Positions 51,292-59,999 of a DNA stretch of 64,000 nucleotides are shown piece by piece. The notes beneath the pieces are model-generated. The model searched no databases, was not told the DNA's origin, and saw nothing but the letters and a program-made list of their open reading frames with translations. The stretch is from Verrucomicrobiota bacterium JB022 (GTDB taxonomy: Bacteria; Verrucomicrobiota; Verrucomicrobiia; Opitutales; Oceanipulchritudinaceae): the NCBI GenBank assembly GCA_030673845.1, contig JAUTCQ010000009.1, positions 186,001-250,000 of the forward strand. Reading direction: 5' to 3'. Numbering within the stretch: the first letter of the stretch is position 1; every line of letters begins with the position of its first letter. Made by a program: the position numbers and the translations under genes.

Positions 51292-52236
51292 TTACCCCAG
51301 GATCAACGCCTGCAGCTCGGCGAAAAAGGCGTCCACCGGCTCGCGCAGGAGGATCAGGTAAACAAGTGCGCCGCCGGCCAGCATCGGGCCAAAGGGGATA
51401 GGCGAGTTTGCTTCCAGCTCCCACTCGTCAGGGTGCTTGGCCGCAAGCTCGAAGGCCTCGCGGTAGCCTTCTTCGGCTGAAACCGGCACGACGAAGGGCT
51501 CTTGAACCGCTCGCTTTGGCAAAACCAGCCGTAGCCCTTGCCAAAGCGCGAGACAGATGAGACCGAGGGTAGCACCGCCGAAGATCGAGAAGAGGCCGCC
51601 TTGCCAACCGCAGAAGGCCCCGATCGCGCCCATCAGCTTTACGTCGCCGAAGCCCATGGTTTCCTTCTTGAGCAAGGCACTGCTGAGGATGCCGATCCAC
51701 AGGATCAAGGCGGAGCAGACCAGGCCGTTGATCAGCGCTTGCAGGCCCGATTGGAAGGCGGCGAAGACAAAAAGATCGCCATCGACGCCCTGGAGCGTGG
51801 GCAGGAACATGCTGATCCAAACCCCGAGGATGAACCCGCCGATCGAGGTGGTGTCGGGGATCTCCATCGTATCGAGGTCTACCCCCGCTGCCACGACCAT
51901 GAGGGAGGCGAACAGCGCATAAGCGGCGGCCGTCGTGGGCTCGTATTGCTGCCACAGGCCGAGAAAGAGCAGCCCCGTGATCAGCTCAACCGCCGGATAA
52001 CGCACGCTGAAGGGCGCACCGCAGCAGCGGGCCCGTCCACGCAGGAAAATCCAGCCGAGGATCGGGATGTTGTCGTGCCACTTGATCAGTGCACCGCAGC
52101 GGCAGTGTGAGCGCCCGCCGAGCGTTTCTCCACGCGGCAGGCGCAAGATCACGACGTTGAGGAAGCTGCCGATGCAGGCCCCAAAGACGAACGCGTAGCA
52201 CGCCCAGATGAGCGAGAGGGTGGCGAGCGGATCCAT
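51292..52236 (-). CDS. Prepilin peptidase/N-methyltransferase (A24 family)
   Basis: The 314-residue membrane enzyme cuts leader peptides of type IV pilins and pseudopilins and methylates the new N terminus. The zinc-binding Cys cluster is H-C-R-C-G-A-L-I, then R-A-R-C-C-G-A-P. The catalytic Asp residues are in V-D-L-D-T-M-E-I-P-D and G-F-G-D-V-K-L-M-G. About eight hydrophobic helices are present. A soluble stretch (about 220-275) near the C-terminus lies inside the last membrane part. It lies seven bases downstream of aroE on the same strand. Confidence 0.92.
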   Translation of the reverse strand: MDPLATLSLIWACYAFVFGACIGSFLNVVILRLPRGETLGGRSHCRCGALIKWHDNIPILGWIFLRGRARCCGAPFSVRYPAVELITGLLFLGLWQQYEPTTAAAYALFASLMVVAAGVDLDTMEIPDTTSIGGFILGVWISMFLPTLQGVDGDLFVFAAFQSGLQALINGLVCSALILWIGILSSALLKKETMGFGDVKLMGAIGAFCGWQGGLFSIFGGATLGLICLALWQGLRLVLPKRAVQEPFVVPVSAEEGYREAFELAAKHPDEWELEANSPIPFGPMLAGGALVYLILLREPVDAFFAELQALILG

Positions 52237-52242
52237 CGGGGA

Positions 52243-53184
52243 TCAGGCGAGGCGGGCGGCCAGGGCCAGGGCGACGGCGGAGCGCATCGTGGGCTGCGAG
52301 ACCTTGCACTGCGTCCAGCGTTCGAGCGAGATCACGCCTTGCGCGACGAGCATGCCGATGCCGTCGGCGTAGGCCCAGCCATTGGCATCGGCTGTGCGGC
52401 TCCAGGCGTTGGCGCAGCCGTAGGTGGTGTCGTAAATTTTGGTGCCCTCGCCAAAGCGGTCGAGGCTCATCGGCAGCGGGTCGGCCGGTTTGAGGCCCTG
52501 CGTGGTCGCATTGATGATGAGGGGCGCGCTGGGGAGGTCGTCCGGCAGCTCATCGAAGAGGAAGCCCTTCACGCGCGATTCCTGCATCATGACCGGCGGC
52601 AAGAGCGTCTTCAACAGGTCGTGCAGGCGCTCATAGCTGCGATTGCCGATCCAGATGCGCGGGCAGCCTTCTTCCAGTGCCTGGACGGCGGCGGCACGGG
52701 CAGCACCGCCAGCGCCCATGATCAGGACGTCGCGTGCGCCGAGGGTCGTCTGCAGCTCCTGTTGCACCGCGAGGCTGAGGCCGGGCCCGTCGGAGTTATA
52801 GCCGTGGAAGCCGTCGGGGCTGATCGCGATGGTGTTCACCGCGCCCATCTTCTTTGCCATCGGGTCGATCTCCGTCACGAGGTCGACCGCATGGACTTTG
52901 TGCGGCACGGTGAGGTTGAGCCCGACGAAGCCGCGCGCGCGAAACAGCGGGAGGGCTTCGGGTAGTTGATCCGCCGCCACCTCGATGCGGAAGTAGCTCC
53001 ACTGGGCAAACTCGGGGCGCGTTTTCGCCAGCTCGGCCAAGGCGGCGCGGTGCATGGCAGGGCTCAGCGAATGGGCTACGGGATGGCCGATGACGGCGAG
53101 CGATGGGCCGGCAAAGGTCCAGCTTTCGAGGTCGGCCAGCGTGTAAAGGCGATCGGGAGGTACCTGGGTTTCAGGACTCGGCAT
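52243..53184 (-). CDS. aroE: Shikimate 5-dehydrogenase
   Basis: The 313-residue product reduces dehydroshikimate to shikimate with NADPH. Shikimate-binding V-A-H-S-L-S-P-A-M-H, catalytic Lys in L-N-L-T-V-P-H-K-V, and N-S-D-G near the active site are visible, with the nucleotide motif G-A-G-G-A-A-R-A-A. The ATG at 53184 overlaps the end of the upstream SirB1-like gene by 14 bases. With the DAHP synthase gene elsewhere in the window, two shikimate-pathway steps are represented. Confidence 0.95.
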   Translation of the reverse strand: MPSPETQVPPDRLYTLADLESWTFAGPSLAVIGHPVAHSLSPAMHRAALAELAKTRPEFAQWSYFRIEVAADQLPEALPLFRARGFVGLNLTVPHKVHAVDLVTEIDPMAKKMGAVNTIAISPDGFHGYNSDGPGLSLAVQQELQTTLGARDVLIMGAGGAARAAAVQALEEGCPRIWIGNRSYERLHDLLKTLLPPVMMQESRVKGFLFDELPDDLPSAPLIINATTQGLKPADPLPMSLDRFGEGTKIYDTTYGCANAWSRTADANGWAYADGIGMLVAQGVISLERWTQCKVSQPTMRSAVALALAARLA

Positions 53185-54040
53185 GACGCCGGTAAGTCTC
53201 CTGAAAGGTGCGCACAAAGCCAGCGAAAACCTTCGCCATCCGTGGGTTATTGCGCAGCGAGTATTGGTGCACCAGTTGTCGGCAGGCGCGGCAGAGCACT
53301 TCCCCCACCGGGGCCGGCCCCATCACTTGCAGCGGGTGGAGCGGCTGGTCCTTGTTCAGCATGCCTTCGACTTCGTCGGGCAGGCGGAAGCGGCCGCGCT
53401 CCATCGCGTCGATGTAAAAGGGGATGCCTTCGCGAAAGTGGGCGACGAGGAAATGCGCGGGCAGGCTCACCGGCGCGAGGTCGAGCAGGCAGCGCTCGGC
53501 CACCAGCAGGTAGACGACGCTGAGCATGAGGGCCCCACCCTTGCGCCGCATCAGCACCGAGCCGATGAGGTTGTTGTGCGGGTCTTCCGGGTCCTCCACG
53601 TTGGCGCGAAAACCGTATTCGTGGAAGAGCACGCGGTTGATCACCTTACAGCGCTCCCAAGGCGTGCTGGGCTGCGGGCTCAGCTCCATGCAGCGTTGCG
53701 CAATCGCGTCGAGCTGGCGGCCTACGACGCCCACATCCAGCTCGGGGCGGGCGGCGCGGTTGAGGAGAATCATGCCCGTCTCCAACTCGTAGTGCAGGCT
53801 TTCGATAAAGCGCACCACTTCGGCCACCGGGTCGGGGCCTTCGATCTGCGTCAACAGGCGCTGGGCGGCCATCACGCGCTGGTCGTTCTCCTCCCGGATG
53901 GCTTTGCGCAAGACGCTGACGCCCACGTCTCCCAGGCGCTTCAACTCTGCCACCAACGCCTCCTGCACGACCGGCGAGGCGTCGTCGAGCAGGGAGATGA
54001 GGGCCGCTTCGCGGTCGGCACTGAGGATACGATTTGCCAC
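53171..54040 (-). CDS. SirB1/transglutaminase-like domain protein
   Basis: The 289-residue product has the SirB1_N-type core: L-D-A-I-A-Q-R-C, then W-E-R-C-K-V-I-N-R-V-L-F-H-E-Y-G-F, then G-G-A-L-M-L-S-V-V-Y-L-L-V-A-E. HEAT-like helices precede it (residues 1-75). Members of this family are widespread and of unclear function. The overlapping junction with aroE implies co-translation. Confidence 0.8.
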   Translation of the reverse strand: MANRILSADREAALISLLDDASPVVQEALVAELKRLGDVGVSVLRKAIREENDQRVMAAQRLLTQIEGPDPVAEVVRFIESLHYELETGMILLNRAARPELDVGVVGRQLDAIAQRCMELSPQPSTPWERCKVINRVLFHEYGFRANVEDPEDPHNNLIGSVLMRRKGGALMLSVVYLLVAERCLLDLAPVSLPAHFLVAHFREGIPFYIDAMERGRFRLPDEVEGMLNKDQPLHPLQVMGPAPVGEVLCRACRQLVHQYSLRNNPRMAKVFAGFVRTFQETYRRHAES

Positions 54041-54138
54041 AACCTCTACTCAACAAAAACGGCCTCCGCCCCGCAACACCAAAGCGCAGGCGGAGTATGC
54101 GGATGTCGAACGGCAAAGCGGGGGGATCGCGGAGGGAA

Positions 54139-54416
54139 TCAGGTAGCCCCCTTTGCGCCCCAGCGACGGATAGCAAGATAGATGGGCCAAAAGATCAGAA
54201 GCGCCACCGAGACCAGAAAGGCACCGAAGTAAAAATAGAAATGCAAGTGGATCTGGCTCAAATCTTGGGGGAAGTTGACGGTAGGCAGGTCAGCCAGCCC
54301 AGATAGTAGCAGACCATAAACGACCACAACACGATTCCCGCCAAAGCGATCCAGCCCAGCACCCTGCCTACGATGACAGCGGTCCGTTTCCAGAAGTCTC
54401 GGCTCGGCGCTTCCAT
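54139..54416 (-). CDS. Two overlapping small membrane frames, possibly one frameshifted gene
   Basis: One frame (54258-54416) encodes M-E-A-P-S-R-D-F-W-K-R and a helix G-W-I-A-L-A-G-I-V-L-W-S. The other (54139-54327, GTG start) encodes a second helix, F-Y-F-Y-F-G-A-F-L-V-S-V-A-L-L-I-F-W, and ends R-R-W-G-A-K-G-A-T. They overlap by about 70 bases. Joined by a single-base shift they would make a two-helix protein of about 90 residues. Two real overlapping genes, or a real gene and a decayed one, are also possible. Confidence 0.4.
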
Positions 54417-54423
54417 GCAGCTG

Positions 54424-55137
54424 CTAGCCCCGGTGCCCAAAGAGGGCGCTGCCGACGCGGATGAGGGTGCTGCCTTCGGCGATGGCTTCGGCCCAGTCGC
54501 CGCTCATGCCCATGGAGAGGACGGGGAGCGGGGTGCCGAAGTCGTGCGCCAGGCGGTCGCGGGTCTCGCGCAAGCGGGCGAAGCAGCGGCGGGCCACGGC
54601 CAGGTCGTCGTTGTCGAGCGGAGCGATGGTCATAAGGCCGTCGACCTGCAGGTGCTCGCAGGCAAGGGCGGCTTCGAGCAGCGCCGGCGCTTCGTCGACG
54701 GAGACGCCAAATTTCGCCGGATCGTCTCCCGCATTGACTTGCAACAAAACCGAAAAGCGTTTGGCTTCCTCCCCGGCATAGCGATCGAGCTGGCGCAGGA
54801 GTTTGGCGCTGTCGACGCTCTGGACCCGGGCGAAGTGGGCGACCGCGAGCTTGGCCTTGTTGGACTGGAGGTGCCCAATCAGCTCCCAGCCCACCGAGGC
54901 AGTGGCCTGCTGTTGTTTTTCGAGCGCTTCCTGCACGCGGTTTTCGCCCACCCGGTGGAGACCTGCCGCCGCACACCAGGCGATGACTTCAGGCCCCCAG
55001 GTCTTCGTGACGGGCATAAGCTCAACTTCATGCGACGCACGGCCACAACGTTCACAAGCCTCGCTTATCTTGGACCGAAGCGACCCTAATCGGCGCAGGA
55101 AATCTGCATTAGCATCCAATTGTTCTTCTGCTAGCAT
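54424..55137 (-). CDS. yggS: YggS family pyridoxal-phosphate homeostasis protein
   Basis: The 237-residue product has the PLP lysine in P-V-T-K-T-W-G-P-E-V and the conserved H-R-V-G-E-N-R-V-Q-E-A, W-E-L-I-G-H-L-Q-S-N-K and L-S-M-G-M-S-G-D-W of the COG0325 group. These bind PLP and keep its pool and amino-acid metabolism in balance. It is divergent from the LysR-type gene, with 61 bases between starts. Confidence 0.92.
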   Translation of the reverse strand: MLAEEQLDANADFLRRLGSLRSKISEACERCGRASHEVELMPVTKTWGPEVIAWCAAAGLHRVGENRVQEALEKQQQATASVGWELIGHLQSNKAKLAVAHFARVQSVDSAKLLRQLDRYAGEEAKRFSVLLQVNAGDDPAKFGVSVDEAPALLEAALACEHLQVDGLMTIAPLDNDDLAVARRCFARLRETRDRLAHDFGTPLPVLSMGMSGDWAEAIAEGSTLIRVGSALFGHRG

Positions 55138-55198
55138 CTTTTTGGATTAGCTATTATTATATTGAAATGTCCTTTTTGCCCCTTTATCAGGTTCTTTT

Positions 55199-56158
55199 AT
55201 GCACATCGAGAATTTCAAAATTTTTTCTGATTTAGTCGAGAGTCAGAGTTTCTCGCGAGCTGCCAAACTGAACGGGATTACACAATCGGCCGTCAGCCAG
55301 CAGCTCCGCTCGATGGAGAAGCATTTCAAGGTCCTCATCGTTGACCGCAGCCAAAAGCAATTCCGCCTGACCCGCGAGGGCCAAAAGCTGTACGAGAGCG
55401 CCAAGGATATCCTCCACCGCTACGAAAAACTGAATAGTGAGCTGCAGGAGATGCGCAAGGTCATCAGTGGCACGATCCACATTTCGACGATCTACAGCAT
55501 CGGCCTGCATGAGCTGCCGCCTTTCATCACCAAGTTCCTGAAGGAATACCCTTCCGTCAACGTGCGCGTGGAGTATCGACGCTCCAACCTCGTTTACGAA
55601 GACATCCTGCACAACTCGGTCGACATGGGCCTCGTCGCCTACCCGATCAAGATGCGCCAGCTGGAGGTGCTGCCCTTCCTGGAAGACAACCTGGTGCTGA
55701 TCTGCCACCCGAGCCATCCCTTTGCCCAGCTGGAGCAAGTCGACCCGAAGTTGATCGCCGACGAAAAGTTCATCGCGTTCGACCAGGACATCCCGACCCG
55801 CAAGGCGACCGACCAGATCTTCAAGGATGCGAAGGTCGAGTCTGAGCCGGTGATGGAGTTCGACAACATCGAGACGGTGAAGCGCGCGGTGGAAATCGAG
55901 GCTGGCGTGGCCATCATCCCGCAAGCGACCGTGCGCCAGGAGACGGCGCAGGGGCTGCTGAAGGCGGTGAAGCTGGCCAGCAACCACAAGAATACCACCC
56001 GTCCGCTCGCCATCATCCACCGCAAGGGGCGCGTGCTGACGCCGGCGATGAAGAAGTTTATCGCCTGCCTCACCGGCAAGCCCTACGAGATGGACAAGAG
56101 CGATCCGGCCGACGATAACGACTTTGGTGACGACGGCGACGGCGAAACTGCGGCCTAG
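55199..56158 (+). CDS. LysR-type transcriptional regulator
   Basis: The 319-residue product has an N-terminal helix-turn-helix (F-S-R-A-A-K-L-N-G-I-T-Q-S-A-V-S-Q-Q), a linker helix and a periplasmic-binding-like effector domain (I-H-I-S-T-I-Y-S-I-G-L). It ends in an acidic tail (D-D-N-D-F-G-D-D-G-D-G). The effector is unknown. LysR genes often act on a divergent neighbour, here yggS, but that is only a position argument. The leader is A/T-rich and the ATG lies in an AATT-type context. Confidence 0.92.
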   Translation: MHIENFKIFSDLVESQSFSRAAKLNGITQSAVSQQLRSMEKHFKVLIVDRSQKQFRLTREGQKLYESAKDILHRYEKLNSELQEMRKVISGTIHISTIYSIGLHELPPFITKFLKEYPSVNVRVEYRRSNLVYEDILHNSVDMGLVAYPIKMRQLEVLPFLEDNLVLICHPSHPFAQLEQVDPKLIADEKFIAFDQDIPTRKATDQIFKDAKVESEPVMEFDNIETVKRAVEIEAGVAIIPQATVRQETAQGLLKAVKLASNHKNTTRPLAIIHRKGRVLTPAMKKFIACLTGKPYEMDKSDPADDNDFGDDGDGETAA

Positions 56159-56216
56159 GGCCGACTATTTGCGAGTTTAGGTTGCTTACCATCAAGTCTT
56201 TGCTATGGTCCCGGGA

Positions 56217-56627
56217 ATGATGATCCGCTGGAAGCAGTGCATGTTGGCTTTGATCCTGGGTTTGGCCACGCTGGGAGCGACTGGCTGTGCCGTGGTGGCC
56301 GTAGGCGCCGCGGCTGGTGCCGGAGCCGGCACCGTCGGCTACATCCGGGGCGAATACGTCGAAAACATCCCGGTGCCCCAGGAGCGCCTGCGCAACGCCA
56401 TCCAGAGTGTGGCGCGTGAGCAGCGGCTGGCCTTCATCAATGACCGCATTGAGGAGGAGAGCAGCATTCTGGTGATCACCTACCGCGATGAGAACGATGA
56501 CAAATGGGTCATCGCGATCGAGCCCTTGTCGGAGAATGCAGCCCAGGTGCGCGTACGCGTGGGTCTGTTTGGCGACGAGGGCAAGAGCCGCGCCTTTATC
56601 GACCGGGTCAAGCGCTACCTGCTCTAG
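56217..56627 (+). CDS. DUF3568-like lipoprotein
   Basis: The product of about 136 residues (140 if the ATG at 56205 is used) has a lipobox L-G-A-T-G-C-A, then A-A-A-G-A-G-A-G-T-V-G-Y-I-R-G-E-Y. That combination and the later V-R-V-R-V-G-L-F-G-D-E-G fit the DUF3568 lipoproteins found in several phyla. The function is unknown. The start is not fixed by a ribosome site. A terminator follows. Confidence 0.75.
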   Translation: MMIRWKQCMLALILGLATLGATGCAVVAVGAAAGAGAGTVGYIRGEYVENIPVPQERLRNAIQSVAREQRLAFINDRIEEESSILVITYRDENDDKWVIAIEPLSENAAQVRVRVGLFGDEGKSRAFIDRVKRYLL

Positions 56628-56655
56628 GCCCGCCCTGCCCCAGCCTGCCTTTGAC

Positions 56656-56682
56656 GCCCCGGGTATTCGCTGGGGCTTTTTT
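56656..56682 (+). terminator. Intrinsic terminator
   Basis: GCCCC and GGGGC enclose an 11-base loop, followed by six T. It follows the lipoprotein gene. Confidence 0.8.
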
Positions 56683-57016
56683 GTGCCTACCGGACGAGAG
56701 CGGAAATCGCCTGGAGGAGGTGTTTTGGTTTTAAAATTAAGGGACCGGGCGAAAACCCCAAACGCCCGGTCCCACTTTCTTCCCAACTAGGGATTAATCC
56801 GTTATACCCCATTAACTGACTGACTTATCTTGCCAAACCATGCTGTTGGTAATGGTCTGTATAATGAGTTTAAGCACCCGGTATGCCAACGCCAAGCGGG
56901 CTCTAAAAATCGGCCTCATTTCGTCAAGTTGCCCAACTTTACCCGGGCCATATCACTTTTAAGCGCGGCTACTGGGCAATTTTGCGCTGCTGCTGACCAA
57001 ACGGGCACATTTGCCC
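56683..57016. other. Gene-poor stretch with a strong hairpin and a lone TATAAT
   Basis: GGGACCGGGCG (56741-56751) and CGCCCGGTCCC (56763-56773) form an 11-base stem over an 11-base loop. On the minus strand a T-rich tail follows. TATAAT occurs at 56860-56865 on the plus strand with no good -35. No credible open frame was found. Confidence 0.4.
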
Positions 57017-57052
57017 ACAAAAAAGATCCGGCCTCTTTCGAAGCCGGATCTT
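57017..57052 (-). terminator. Terminator of the HU gene
   Basis: AAGATCCGGC and GCCGGATCTT form a 10-base stem. On the minus strand a T-run follows. It is 26 bases past the HU stop. Confidence 0.85.
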
Positions 57053-57077
57053 CCAGATACCAAAAATTGGAAAAGGT

Positions 57078-57353
57078 CTACAGGACATCCTTCAAGCCGG
57101 AGCCCGGCTTGAACTTCACCGCCTTGGAAGCAGCGATTTCGATCTTTTCCTTCGTCTGCGGGTTCATCCCGGTGCGAGCGGCACGCTCAACGACGGAGAA
57201 AGTACCAAAACCGACGAGGGTCACGTTTTGATCTTCTTGAAGACCTTGCTTGATACCAGCGATCACAGCGTCAACGGCACGCTCGGCGGAGGCCTTGGAG
57301 GTTTCTTCACCCAGTTGCTGACGCACCGCTTCGACTAACTCAGCTTTTTTCAT
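57078..57353 (-). CDS. HU family DNA-binding protein
   Basis: The 91-residue product starts M-K-K-A-E-L-V-E-A-V-R. V-T-L-V-G-F-G-T-F-S-V, then R-T-G-M-N-P-Q-T-K-E-K-I-E-I, is the beta-arm that bends DNA, and A-V-K-F-K-P-G-S closes the fold. HU dimers shape the nucleoid. The length is standard. An AAAGGA ribosome site is visible on the minus strand before the ATG. It has its own terminator. Confidence 0.96.
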   Translation of the reverse strand: MKKAELVEAVRQQLGEETSKASAERAVDAVIAGIKQGLQEDQNVTLVGFGTFSVVERAARTGMNPQTKEKIEIAASKAVKFKPGSGLKDVL

Positions 57354-57465
57354 GTTGTTGGAATCCTTTGCTAGTTGGTTAGGAAATAGATAGTCGGGCC
57401 AAGGAAAAGCAGGGGGTTAGGCTGTCGTCAACCCATTTCCCGTGGGTAACCGCCCCGGAAGGTGC

Positions 57466-57708
57466 TTATTTGCTGGATTTTGGAGAAAAATCGTTATCAA
57501 CCGGGGGAAGTCCCTGCCGGGCACGGATTACTTTGCCCAACAGCTCTTGCAGGGCCTGCGCGGGTGGGATGCCTTCCTCAGTCGCCTGCTGGCTGGCGCG
57601 CTTGAGTAATTGCGCGGCCATTACCTCACTTGCTGCGGGCTCTGCGCCCAGCCGCTGGAGGATCTGCGCCACTTCGCGCTGGTAGGCCTCGGGCGGGCGC
57701 TCGCTCAC
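57466..57708 (-). CDS. Small helical protein coupled to ygfZ
   Basis: The 80-residue product begins at a GTG that overlaps the ygfZ stop by three bases of a GTGA junction, so it is probably translated from the same transcript. The sequence V-S-E-R-P-P-E-A-Y-Q-R-E-V-A-Q-I-L-Q is charged and helical and ends K-S-S-K. I recognise no family. The overlap and the convincing codon pattern of the frame support a real gene. A longer frame through ygfZ in the same direction is a shadow. Confidence 0.65.
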   Translation of the reverse strand: MSERPPEAYQREVAQILQRLGAEPAASEVMAAQLLKRASQQATEEGIPPAQALQELLGKVIRARQGLPPVDNDFSPKSSK

Positions 57709-58607
57709 CCGTGGGCTCCGTGAAGGTGAATCTCGTCGCCCTGGATCAGTAGCGGCGTGCTGTCGGCCAGCGCCTTGGTCTTGATCATGGCAAAGCCCTG
57801 GTAGCCGTCGAGCGTGGCCACGCAGCTGCGCAGCTCGCCCACTTCGGCCTCGGCCTGGGTAATGGTGGCGGGCACGGCGATTTCGCCCGGCAGGTCGACC
57901 GCCACGAGGCGGCGCGAGGCTCGGTCGAGCCGCGCCATGCGGTTGACGACTTCCTGCCCGAGGTAGCAGCCTTTTTCGAGCGATACGGCCTCCATCAGGC
58001 CACTTTCGCCGGGGGTATCCTCTGGACCGGCTTCCTGGGGCACACGCGGCAGGGCGGCTTCGAGGCGCAGGGTCTCGACTTCCTCGGGGGCGAGCATCTC
58101 GTAGTCGTCCATCTCGTCCAGCGCCTGCGCCATCGGGCGGGCCTGGTCGTGGGGGCAGAGCACCTCCAGCCACGGCGTGCGTGCGCGGCGGCCCTGAAAG
58201 ACGTAGAGGCTGCTCTGGAAGGCAAAGCAGTCGCGCGCGGGAGCACGGATGACCACGTCGGGCAACATGGCGCCATCTGCCGTGGGCACGATGCTCAAGA
58301 GTTGCCACTGGTCGGTCGCGTCTTCCAGCTCCACATCGTCGGCCACAATGTGGTGTTCCAGCTTGGCCAAGAGGGCGTGGGCCGGGCTGTAGTAGCTGAC
58401 GAGCAGGAAGGCTTCGCTCTCCAGCCGCAGGACAAAGCTGTCGGCCTGGATGCGGCCGCGGTGATCGAGCCAGAGGCCGTAGTGGATGCTGCCGCTTTCG
58501 CCTCGCAGGTCCTGGCTGCATTGGCTTTGTAGAAAATCGGTCGCATCTTCGCCGGTAACGCGGATGACCGCGGCCGGTTGACTCCAAAAGTATGGAATTT
58601 CCGCCAT
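57705..58607 (-). CDS. ygfZ: YgfZ/GcvT-type folate-binding Fe-S maintenance protein
   Basis: The 300-residue product has the signature K-G-C-Y-L-G-Q-E-V-V-N-R, whose Cys is the conserved residue of YgfZ/Iba57. The N-terminal part A-A-V-I-R-V-T-G-E-D-A-T-D-F-L-Q-S-Q is the GcvT-like domain that binds tetrahydrofolate. Such proteins help assemble or repair certain 4Fe-4S enzymes. The ATG at 58607 is preferred to the longer frame to 58649. The downstream small gene is coupled. Confidence 0.9.
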   Translation of the reverse strand: MAEIPYFWSQPAAVIRVTGEDATDFLQSQCSQDLRGESGSIHYGLWLDHRGRIQADSFVLRLESEAFLLVSYYSPAHALLAKLEHHIVADDVELEDATDQWQLLSIVPTADGAMLPDVVIRAPARDCFAFQSSLYVFQGRRARTPWLEVLCPHDQARPMAQALDEMDDYEMLAPEEVETLRLEAALPRVPQEAGPEDTPGESGLMEAVSLEKGCYLGQEVVNRMARLDRASRRLVAVDLPGEIAVPATITQAEAEVGELRSCVATLDGYQGFAMIKTKALADSTPLLIQGDEIHLHGAHG

Positions 58608-58723
58608 GAGCGTTGCTTGTAACCCTGTCTTGGGCACGGGACAAGCCACGTTTCCGCTTTAAATCTTGCTCGTGGCTGCGTGGAAGTGCCTAATGGTGGT
58701 TTTTCACCTCAGCCGATCCTGCC

Positions 58724-59794
58724 GTGCAAGCCCCGCAACTGTCCGACACCAACGTCACCGATTACAGCGTGCTGCCCGCGCCCGAACTGCTGTGCCGCGA
58801 GATCGCTCGCCCCGAGCCGCAGGCCAGTTTTATCGCTCAGGCGCGCGAGGAGATTCACCGCATCATTTTTGGTGACGACCGCCGCCTGCTTGTGGTCATC
58901 GGGCCCTGCTCGATCCACGACACCAAGGCGGGCCTCGAGTATGCCCAACTGCTGTCCAAGCTGGCCGAAAAGGTGCAGGACCGCATGAAGCTCGTGATGC
59001 GCGTGTATTTTGAAAAGCCGCGCACGACGGTGGGTTGGAAGGGCCTGATCATGGATCCGGACCTCGATGGCACCGCCAACATCCACGATGGCCTGCGCGT
59101 CGCTCGGCAATTCCTGCTCGATGTGCTGAACCTGGGCATGCCGACGTCCACCGAGTTCCTCGACCCGATCACGCCGCAGTACATTGCCGACCTCGTCTGC
59201 TGGGCCGCCATCGGCGCGCGCACGACGGAGAGCCAGACGCACCGCCAGATGGCGAGCGGCCTCTCGATGCCCCTCGGCTTCAAGAACGGCACCAGCGGCG
59301 ACGTGAAGGTGGCGATCAACGCGATCAAGGCCGCCAGCCAGCCGCAGACTTTCCTCGGCATCAGCCATCAGGGCCTCGCCAGCGCCGTCAGCACGCGCGG
59401 CAACCCCCATTGCCACCTCATCCTGCGCGGTGGCGACCACGGGCCGAATTACGAGGCCTCTTATGTGGCCGATGCCGCCGAGCACCTGCGCAAGGCCGGC
59501 CTCACCCCCGCCGTGATGGTCGACTGCAGCCATGGCAACAGCAACAAGGACCACCGCCGCCAGCCGGAAGTGCTGCGCAACGTGCTCGAACAGTCGTTAC
59601 AGGGCGACAGCGCGGTGATCGGCGCCATGATCGAGAGCAACCTGCTCGACGGCAACCAGCCTTTCCCCCAACCGCTCGACCAACTCATCTACGGTCGCTC
59701 CATCACCGATGCCTGCATCGACTGGCAGACGACCGAGCGCATGATCGAAGAGGCCTACGAAGCCCTCGCCCCGCGCTTTGCGGTGGGCGTCTAG
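58724..59794 (+). CDS. 3-deoxy-7-phosphoheptulonate synthase (class I)
   Basis: The 356-residue enzyme condenses phosphoenolpyruvate and erythrose 4-phosphate, the first shikimate-pathway step. Visible blocks are L-L-V-V-I-G-P-C-S-I-H-D, E-K-P-R-T-T-V-G-W-K-G-L, then A-R-T-T-E-S-Q-T-H-R-Q-M-A-S-G, and D-C-S-H-G-N-S-N-K-D-H. It starts with GTG at 58724. No allosteric isoform (Phe, Tyr or Trp) can be assigned by reading. A terminator follows. Confidence 0.94.
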   Translation: MQAPQLSDTNVTDYSVLPAPELLCREIARPEPQASFIAQAREEIHRIIFGDDRRLLVVIGPCSIHDTKAGLEYAQLLSKLAEKVQDRMKLVMRVYFEKPRTTVGWKGLIMDPDLDGTANIHDGLRVARQFLLDVLNLGMPTSTEFLDPITPQYIADLVCWAAIGARTTESQTHRQMASGLSMPLGFKNGTSGDVKVAINAIKAASQPQTFLGISHQGLASAVSTRGNPHCHLILRGGDHGPNYEASYVADAAEHLRKAGLTPAVMVDCSHGNSNKDHRRQPEVLRNVLEQSLQGDSAVIGAMIESNLLDGNQPFPQPLDQLIYGRSITDACIDWQTTERMIEEAYEALAPRFAVGV

Positions 59795-59817
59795 GCCGGT
59801 GGACTTCCCTTTCCATC

Positions 59818-59850
59818 AGCGCCGCATCCTCGGATCGCGGCGCTTTTTTT
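59818..59850 (+). terminator. Intrinsic terminator
   Basis: AGCGCCGC and GCGGCGCT form an 8-base stem over an 11-base loop, followed by seven T. It closes the DAHP synthase gene. Confidence 0.88.
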
Positions 59851-59999
59851 GTGGCCCTGCCCCACGATGAGACCATGAATTGCGGCTGGCATTACGGAAA
59901 AGCTCGCGAGCGTCTTTCCTGCCCTACAGGCTTGCCATGTGCCGCTCAGTGCATTAGCGCTGCTTGAGCAATTCAAAACAGAAAATCAGCCTCTTTAAT

